Assembly: GCF_002868735.1 (NCBI RefSeq)
Contig: NZ_CP025614.1
Span: forward strand, 173,130-237,129
Origin: Niveispirillum cyanobacteriorum
GTDB lineage: Bacteria; Pseudomonadota; Alphaproteobacteria; Azospirillales; Azospirillaceae
Direction: 5' to 3'
Length of the DNA stretch: 64,000 bases
Shown: one piece after another, positions 59,027-64,000 of the stretch
How the letters are laid out: every line of letters begins with the position of its first letter
How positions within the stretch are numbered: position 1 is the stretch's first letter
Notes under the pieces: generated by a model
Seen by the model: only the letters and a program-made list of their open reading frames with translations
What the model was told of the DNA's origin: nothing
Databases searched by the model: none
Position numbers and translations under genes: made by a program

Positions 59027-60574
59027 TCAAACCGCCTGCAAACCATGCTCACGGATGGCGTTCAGCAATTGGCGATGGCGGGGCAGGTCACGCAGGGCCT
59101 GTTCGCGGGCGCGCTCTGCCATGGCGAAGGCCCGTTGCGCCCCCGCCGCCTCTCCGGCCAGCGGCGGCAACCCGTCATAGGCCGTCTCAAACCCCATCCC
59201 GTGCAGGATGTATTGATAGGAGGGCCAGGAAAACACCTCTGGCTGATGCGGGAAATCGCCGGGGCCGGGCGGGTGATGGCGCCACAGTTCCAGGCGCTCC
59301 AGCAGGCCGTCCGGAATGCTGGCCGGGTCGCAATTGTCGCGCCAGAAGGCGGTGTCGGTGCGTTTGGTCAGGATGTAATGCAGCTTCAGGAACTCAATAA
59401 TCCGGTCCCAATGGTGCAGGAAGGCGCGGTTGAACTGCCGCGACAGCACATCCATCACTGAACGCCGTGCCGGCAACCGGTCGGCAATGAAATCCACCGC
59501 CGTTTCAATCAGCATCAGGGCCGATGCTTCCAGCGGTTCCAGGAACCCCGCCGACAGGCCGACCGCCACGCAATTATGCGTCCAGAAGGTTTCGCGGTGC
59601 CCGGCGCGGATCTTGATCATGCGGGCAGTCAACCCATTGGCCATCGGTCCGGCATAGCGCCGCAGTGCCGCCTCTGCCTGTTCGTCGGTCGTGTGCCGGC
59701 TGGAATAGACATGGCCGACGCCGCGCCGCGTGGGTAGACCGATATCCCAGATCCAGCCCGCATCCTGGGCCGTGGAGATGGTGTGGGTGGCAACCGGCGC
59801 GTCATCCCGCTCATACGGCACCTGCAGGGCCAGGGCGCGGTCGCAGAACAGCACGTCGGTGCAATCCTTGAACCCCACGCCATAGGTCCGGCCCAGCAGC
59901 AGCGAGGCAAAGCCCGTGCAATCAATGAAGAAATCGCCCTGGACCAGGCCGGCACTGCGCAGGCTCAGGCCCGTGATATCGCCCTCTTCATCCTGATGTA
60001 CCTGCGTGATGTCATCCACCATATGGATGACGCCCAGCCGGCTCACGGCATGGTCGCGCAGCAGGTCGGCGAACTTACCGGCATCCAGGTGATAGGCGTA
60101 ATTGGCGATGCCGGCATATTCGGGGCTGGTGATGGATTTGGGGGCCAGCCCCGCCTCGCACAGGCTGGCCTGGAAATCCACCGCCGTCGCGAAATCGGGG
60201 CCGCCCTTGCCGGCCAGACGTTGCCAATGGCCGGACAGGTTGATCTGCGTGGCGGCCTGGGGCGGGTTCAGCGGGTGGTAATAGCCGTCGGCATCGGTGC
60301 CGTCGGTCCAGCGCACGAACTTTGCCCCTTGTTTAAAGGCGGCGTCGCAATGGCGGATAAAGTCGGTTTCCTTGATACCGATTTTGCGCAGCGTGTTGCG
60401 CATGGTGGGCCAGGTGCCCTCACCGACGCCGATGGTGCCGATGGCCGATGATTCAATCAGGATGACGCGCACCGCGTCCGGTCCCTGCGCGTTGCGGGCC
60501 GCGATGCGCCCGGCGGTGATCCACCCGGCACTGCCACCACCGGCGATGACGACGGTCTTGACCGGCTTGTCCAA
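59027..60574 (-). CDS. Flavin-dependent tryptophan-halogenase-family protein 5
   Basis: 515 residues, of a different branch from the four at 1-7 kb. FAD motif IAGGGSAGW (10-18), GEGTWP (51-56) in place of GEATVP, Lys81 in FKQG, WIWDIGLPTRRG in place of WxWRIP, and GFLEPLEASA, so both catalytic residues are kept. The start is probably TTG 60574, with AGGGAGG 5 nt upstream; ATG 60724 has no ribosome binding site and overlaps an operator-like motif. It heads the halogenase-SapC-GH2 operon and faces a TonB receptor across 519 bp. Confidence 0.88.
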   Translation of the reverse strand: MDKPVKTVVIAGGGSAGWITAGRIAARNAQGPDAVRVILIESSAIGTIGVGEGTWPTMRNTLRKIGIKETDFIRHCDAAFKQGAKFVRWTDGTDADGYYHPLNPPQAATQINLSGHWQRLAGKGGPDFATAVDFQASLCEAGLAPKSITSPEYAGIANYAYHLDAGKFADLLRDHAVSRLGVIHMVDDITQVHQDEEGDITGLSLRSAGLVQGDFFIDCTGFASLLLGRTYGVGFKDCTDVLFCDRALALQVPYERDDAPVATHTISTAQDAGWIWDIGLPTRRGVGHVYSSRHTTDEQAEAALRRYAGPMANGLTARMIKIRAGHRETFWTHNCVAVGLSAGFLEPLEASALMLIETAVDFIADRLPARRSVMDVLSRQFNRAFLHHWDRIIEFLKLHYILTKRTDTAFWRDNCDPASIPDGLLERLELWRHHPPGPGDFPHQPEVFSWPSYQYILHGMGFETAYDGLPPLAGEAAGAQRAFAMAERAREQALRDLPRHRQLLNAIREHGLQAV

Positions 60575-60721
60575 AACATCCTCCCTTATGCATTTCAGTA
60601 GCCTTGCCACCGGGTCCTTTAACGGCCCGAACGGGTCCCGGATGCTGCTTTTGCAGCTTGTTCCCAGGGACGGCCAGCTATCCAAATTAAGGGCGAAGGG
60701 GTAGGCTTGTCGAGTGCTTTC

Positions 60722-60738
60722 CATATTTATATGATAAA
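60722..60738 (+). promoter_or_regulatory. ATATTT-type operator-like site 3
   Basis: CATATTTATATGATAAA, 148 bp upstream of the halogenase TTG start. Its first 13 nt equal the complement of 51755-51767 in the dgoD-glpK region. Confidence 0.5.
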
Positions 60739-60920
60739 ATAATTGTTAGAAGACTTGTATGACAACTTTTGGGGAAACATGCATAAGCAATTGAAATGCA
60801 TGTGATTATCTCAGGTCCGCGCTCACCCCACATGACCGCTTCGCCGGAAAATCTGATGCGGGAATATCACACCGGCGGGCTTCCAGGCAGGAAAAGGCCG
60901 GTCGTTCAGATTCAAATGTT

Positions 60921-60937
60921 ATATTTGTCTGATAATT
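60921..60937 (+). promoter_or_regulatory. ATATTT-type operator-like site 4
   Basis: ATATTTGTCTGATAATT, 157 bp upstream of the receptor start, matching ATATTTRTMWGATAAWT. It lies in the AT-rich stretch where the receptor promoter is expected. Confidence 0.5.
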
Positions 60938-61093
60938 CATATATGAATGGGGTCGACCCTGCGGCGACAAGTGTCGTTCATAAGATTCTGTGCCGCAGGT
61001 GGTGGGTTTCAAAAATCAGGAACCCCTGGTCGCATCCCTTTCCCGACCGGGGTTCCAGGGAAGCATGACAAGAAAGCGGGAGGATTAGTCAAA

Positions 61094-63892
61094 ATGTCTC
61101 AAGACAACAAGGCCCGGCGTCTGTTCGCGGGCAAGACCGGCGTCAGCCTGGCGGTTCTGTGCGCCGCCCTGTCGGCCCTGCCTGCGGGGGCGCAGCAGGC
61201 ACCGGCCGCCGGCGGCGACACGCTGGAGGAAATTGTGGTGACGGGCATTCGCCGGTCGCTGCTGGCCTCTGCCGAGATCAAGCGGACCTCCGGCGTCATT
61301 CTGGACAGCATCGCCAGCGAAGACCTGGGCAAGTTCCCGGACAGCAATGTCGCGGAAAGCCTGCAGCGCATTCCCGGCGTGTCGATCGACCGTAATGGCG
61401 GCGAAGGTCAGTTCGTGACGGTTCGCGGCTTCGGCCCCGAATTCAACACCGTTCTGGTCAATGGCCGTTCGTTCGCGTCCGACAATCAGGGCCGTGAATT
61501 CTCCTTCGACCTGCTGGCCGCCGAACTGATCAACGGCGCCGACATTTACAAGTCCAGCCAGGCCAAGGTACAGGATGGCGGCATCGGTGCCACCATCAAT
61601 GTCAAGACGGCCCGCCCGTTCGACATTAAGGGCTTCAAGGCCATCGCGTCCGTGAAGGGCATGTATGAGGATAATAACGAGAAGGTCTCTCCGCAGGGCT
61701 TCGCGTTGCTGTCCGGCACCTTCAACGAGGACAAGATCGGCGCCCTGCTGGCCGTGTCCTACCAGAAGCGCGACACGCTGACCCCGTTCACGGCCAACCG
61801 TGGCTATATTCCCGGTTCCACCGTCGGCCCGGCCAACCGCCCGATCTTCACCAATGTCTACGCCCCGCGTAACCAGGATGTTGGTCAGGAAGCGCAGGAC
61901 CGTGAACGTATCGGCGTCAACCTGACGACGCAGCTGCAGGCCAATGACGACCTGCTGTTCACCTTCGACGGCCTGTATAACAAGTTCGACGTCAACAGCC
62001 ACACCACCTCGCTGGGCAGCTGGTTCGAACCGTCCAGCTACACCGCCGCGCAGATCGATGCCAACCGCACCGTCACCTCGCTGACGACCAACGGCAATGG
62101 CGACCTGATCGTCAGCTCCACCAACCGTTTCGTGACGACGAAGGCCGCCGGCCTGAACGCCGAATGGAACGCCAATGACGCGCTGACCATCAAGGCCGAC
62201 GCGTCCTGGTCGAATGCCAAGAACGATGCCGGCGGCAAGAACGTCTTCACCGTGATCGGCATCCCGTCCTCCTACGGGTTCCGTCAGGCCGAAGGCGGCG
62301 GCTTCCCGTCGATCGTCAATTACACGTCCTCGCTGGTCAATCCGGCGCTCGGTCGTACCCATATCGCCATCCGCGAGGGTAATGACGAAGAAGAAGAAGT
62401 CTTCGAATACAAGCTGGATACCGAGTGGAAGTCCGACGGCGGCGCCCTGGATGCTGTCCGCTTCGGTCTGGTCAACACCAACCGCCAGAAGGACAGCACG
62501 CAGGTCCGGACCGATCCGAACACGCTCTGCCTCTATTGCGGTTACCCGACTTCGGTCGATCCGTCCCTGCTGAAGCCGTTCAGCCTGGGCAGCTTCCTGG
62601 GCAGCAAGGGCACGGTGCCGGTCAATTTCATGACCTATGACGCTGAGGCCTATTTCCGCTTCCTGGAGAGCGCTAACTCGGCATCGGCCCTGGACCGTGC
62701 CCAGAACCTGCCGGCCGGTACAACGGCGGCCCGCCTGCGCGCCACCAACGGCTTTGCCGCCACCGAACAGCCCAACTCCTTCTCCATTGAGGAGAGCGTG
62801 TATGCGGGCTATGTCGATGCGGACTTCAAGGGTGACCTGGGTAACATGCCCTGGTTCGTCAATGTCGGCGTCCGTTATGTTCATACCGAGGTGAAGGCCG
62901 CCGGTCGTCAGCTGGCCCTGACGGATCTGCTGCCTGTCGCTGGCGACCCCACCATCTACACCGCCGTCTTCGCCAATAATGGCGTGCCGGTGGAGACCAA
63001 GCAGGATGCCAGCTACGATTATCTGCTGCCCAGCCTGAACGTGCGTGTCGATGTTTCGGACGATGTCATCGCCCGCTTCGGCGCCTCGCGCACGCTGACC
63101 CGTCCGCAGATCAGCGATCTGGCCCCGCGCACCAACTTCGACACGATCCGTCCGGCGGGTCTGGACGCCAGCGGCGGCAACCCCGCCCTGAAGCCCTATA
63201 CCTCGGACAATTTCGATCTGTCGTTCGAATGGTATCCGACCAGCACGACCACCCTGTCGGCGGCTGCTTTCTATAAGCGCGTCAACAATTTCGTGGTTCA
63301 GACCCGGTCGGCTGAGGCGTTCCGCATCGCCAATGCCGGCGGCCTGCGCGCTGGTTCCGGCGGCATCACCGGCCCGAACGAGGCGACGTTCAATGTGCGT
63401 CGTCCGCGTAATGCCGAAAGCGCCAATGTCCATGGGTTCGAGTTGAATGTGAACCACACCATGGACTATCTGCCGGGTCTGCTGGCTGGCTTTGGCTTCC
63501 AGGCCAATGCCACCTTCGTGGACAGCAACGCCACCTTCGATCTGGCCTCCACCAACACCTCGTTCGCGCTGGAAGGGTTGGGCGACAGCCAGAACCTGAC
63601 GGTGTTCTACGAAATGGACGGCCTGTCGGTGCGCGTGGCCTATAACCGCCGCGAAAAGTTCCTGGAATCGCTGGTCAATCCGGATGCCGGCTCCGATCCG
63701 GTCTACCGTCGGACCTTTGATCAGGTCGATGCCCGCGTGTCCTATGATGTTCTGGAGAATGTCCAGGTGTTTGCCGAAGGCACCAACATCCTGGGCAATG
63801 AGAACGTCACCACGGGGCGCTTCGACAATCAGGTCCTGCGCTACATCGATACGGGCGCCCGTTACGCCATCGGTGTGCGTAGCGAGTTCTGA
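61094..63892 (+). CDS. TonB-dependent receptor (Caulobacter/Xanthomonas type), complete
   Basis: 932 residues: signal peptide (LAVLCAALSALPAGAQQ), TonB-box-like EEIVVTG, a plug with LGKFPDSNVAESLQRIPGVS, VRGFGPEFNTVLVNGR and GGIGATINVKTARPFD, then the 22-strand barrel ending in YAIGVRSEF with the terminal Phe needed for outer-membrane insertion. This receptor group takes up oligosaccharides or other large nutrients. ATG 61094 follows GGGAGGA (61079-61085); an in-frame GTG/ATG region upstream adds no signal sequence. Divergent from the operon with a beta-galactosidase, so a galactoside is the likely ligand. A strong terminator follows. Confidence 0.94.
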   Translation: MSQDNKARRLFAGKTGVSLAVLCAALSALPAGAQQAPAAGGDTLEEIVVTGIRRSLLASAEIKRTSGVILDSIASEDLGKFPDSNVAESLQRIPGVSIDRNGGEGQFVTVRGFGPEFNTVLVNGRSFASDNQGREFSFDLLAAELINGADIYKSSQAKVQDGGIGATINVKTARPFDIKGFKAIASVKGMYEDNNEKVSPQGFALLSGTFNEDKIGALLAVSYQKRDTLTPFTANRGYIPGSTVGPANRPIFTNVYAPRNQDVGQEAQDRERIGVNLTTQLQANDDLLFTFDGLYNKFDVNSHTTSLGSWFEPSSYTAAQIDANRTVTSLTTNGNGDLIVSSTNRFVTTKAAGLNAEWNANDALTIKADASWSNAKNDAGGKNVFTVIGIPSSYGFRQAEGGGFPSIVNYTSSLVNPALGRTHIAIREGNDEEEEVFEYKLDTEWKSDGGALDAVRFGLVNTNRQKDSTQVRTDPNTLCLYCGYPTSVDPSLLKPFSLGSFLGSKGTVPVNFMTYDAEAYFRFLESANSASALDRAQNLPAGTTAARLRATNGFAATEQPNSFSIEESVYAGYVDADFKGDLGNMPWFVNVGVRYVHTEVKAAGRQLALTDLLPVAGDPTIYTAVFANNGVPVETKQDASYDYLLPSLNVRVDVSDDVIARFGASRTLTRPQISDLAPRTNFDTIRPAGLDASGGNPALKPYTSDNFDLSFEWYPTSTTTLSAAAFYKRVNNFVVQTRSAEAFRIANAGGLRAGSGGITGPNEATFNVRRPRNAESANVHGFELNVNHTMDYLPGLLAGFGFQANATFVDSNATFDLASTNTSFALEGLGDSQNLTVFYEMDGLSVRVAYNRREKFLESLVNPDAGSDPVYRRTFDQVDARVSYDVLENVQVFAEGTNILGNENVTTGRFDNQVLRYIDTGARYAIGVRSEF

Positions 63893-63925
63893 GGAACCCT
63901 CTCCCTTTTTCCTCAAGCCCACTAT

Positions 63926-63955
63926 GGGAGGCGGTCATCCGCCTCCCTTTTTTTT
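63926..63955 (+). terminator. Rho-independent terminator of TonB receptor 2
   Basis: GGGAGGCGG, loop TCAT, CCGCCTCCC, then eight T. A 9-bp GC-rich perfect stem with a long T run, 33 nt after the receptor stop: the clearest terminator in the window. Confidence 0.93.
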
Positions 63956-63977
63956 GCCCTGATTTTGGGAGGTTTGC

Positions 63978-64000
63978 GTGATTGATTGCATCTGGCCCGT
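63978..64000 (+). CDS. Possible start of a further gene (cut by the window end)
   Basis: GGGAGG (63967-63972) is followed 5 nt later by GTG at 63978 and an open frame reading VIDCIWP to the end. Only seven codons are visible, so the product cannot be named and the start is tentative. Confidence 0.3.

Larger units (their letters stand above)
60575..61093. other. Divergent regulatory region between halogenase 5 and TonB receptor 2 (519 bp)
   Basis: No convincing gene. It holds two members of the ATATTT-type motif (60722-60738 and 60921-60937), AT-rich stretches around 60720-60760 and 60915-60945 likely to contain the promoters, and at its right end the GGGAGGA ribosome binding site (61079-61085) of the receptor. 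The halogenase leader of about 140 nt is long. Confidence 0.5.

Noticed and set aside
61085..63922. 945-residue open frame on the minus strand opposite TonB receptor 2
   Set aside because: It mirrors the receptor gene, which has a clear signal peptide, plug and terminal Phe. The antisense product has no recognisable domain; such frames are expected from high-GC codon use.

Overview
The window looks like an accessory or secondary replicon of a high-GC alphaproteobacterium. Large TonB-dependent receptors sit next to flavin-dependent tryptophan-halogenase-family proteins and a SapC protein, a combination typical of Caulobacterales, Sphingomonadales and some Rhodospirillales/Azospirillaceae. Taxonomy is inferred from gene content only. 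No rRNA, tRNA, CRISPR array, phage block or insertion sequence was recognised.

Layout. 1-7170: the start of a TonB receptor (minus) faces a run of four halogenase paralogs (plus), with three LacI-type operator-like palindromes between them; the second paralog has lost its catalytic residues. 7207-7900: a VapBC-type toxin-antitoxin pair with its own palindrome. 7995-9641: a secreted M28 peptidase. 9813-15189: a plant-polysaccharide operon (two GH43, one GH9) preceded by the same LacI-type operator. 15294-17994: DUF2306 membrane protein plus a LytS/LytTR two-component pair. 18097-24675: a DUF885 peptidase, an M24 peptidase, and a hydroxyproline-catabolism set (epimerase, DapA-family deaminase, divergent FAD oxidoreductase). 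24678-31227: two winged-helix/NTPase regulators, one beside an alpha/beta hydrolase and the other coupled to an orphan peptide-binding protein. 31229-36264: a minus-strand operon of isochorismatase-like hydrolase, XapX, Tat-type amidohydrolase, DoxX and MFS exporter. 36628-40898: an RND efflux adaptor and pump.

41087-50393 is the most unusual part. A Roco GTPase with leucine-rich repeats and a C-terminal TIR domain converges on a parAB partition locus. Upstream of parA, on the same strand, lies a 1447-residue STAND/NACHT-like ATPase with a C-terminal PD-(D/E)XK nuclease motif. Both large proteins look like abortive-infection or anti-phage sensors. A perfect 14-bp palindrome occurs inside parB and upstream of parA and is a good parS candidate. 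The parAB pair, with an HTH-bearing ParA, suggests a plasmid or chromid.

50519-63892: galactonate dehydratase diverges from glpK-glpD; then a minus-strand operon of halogenase, SapC and GH2 beta-galactosidase diverges from a second, complete TonB receptor that ends in a clear terminator. A shared AT-rich operator-like motif occurs twice in each divergent intergenic region, joining galactoside uptake, hydrolysis and galactonate breakdown into one probable regulon.

Four families of palindromic intergenic repeats (about 65-125 bp) sit just after stop codons across the window; two copies actually supply the stop codon of the adjacent gene.
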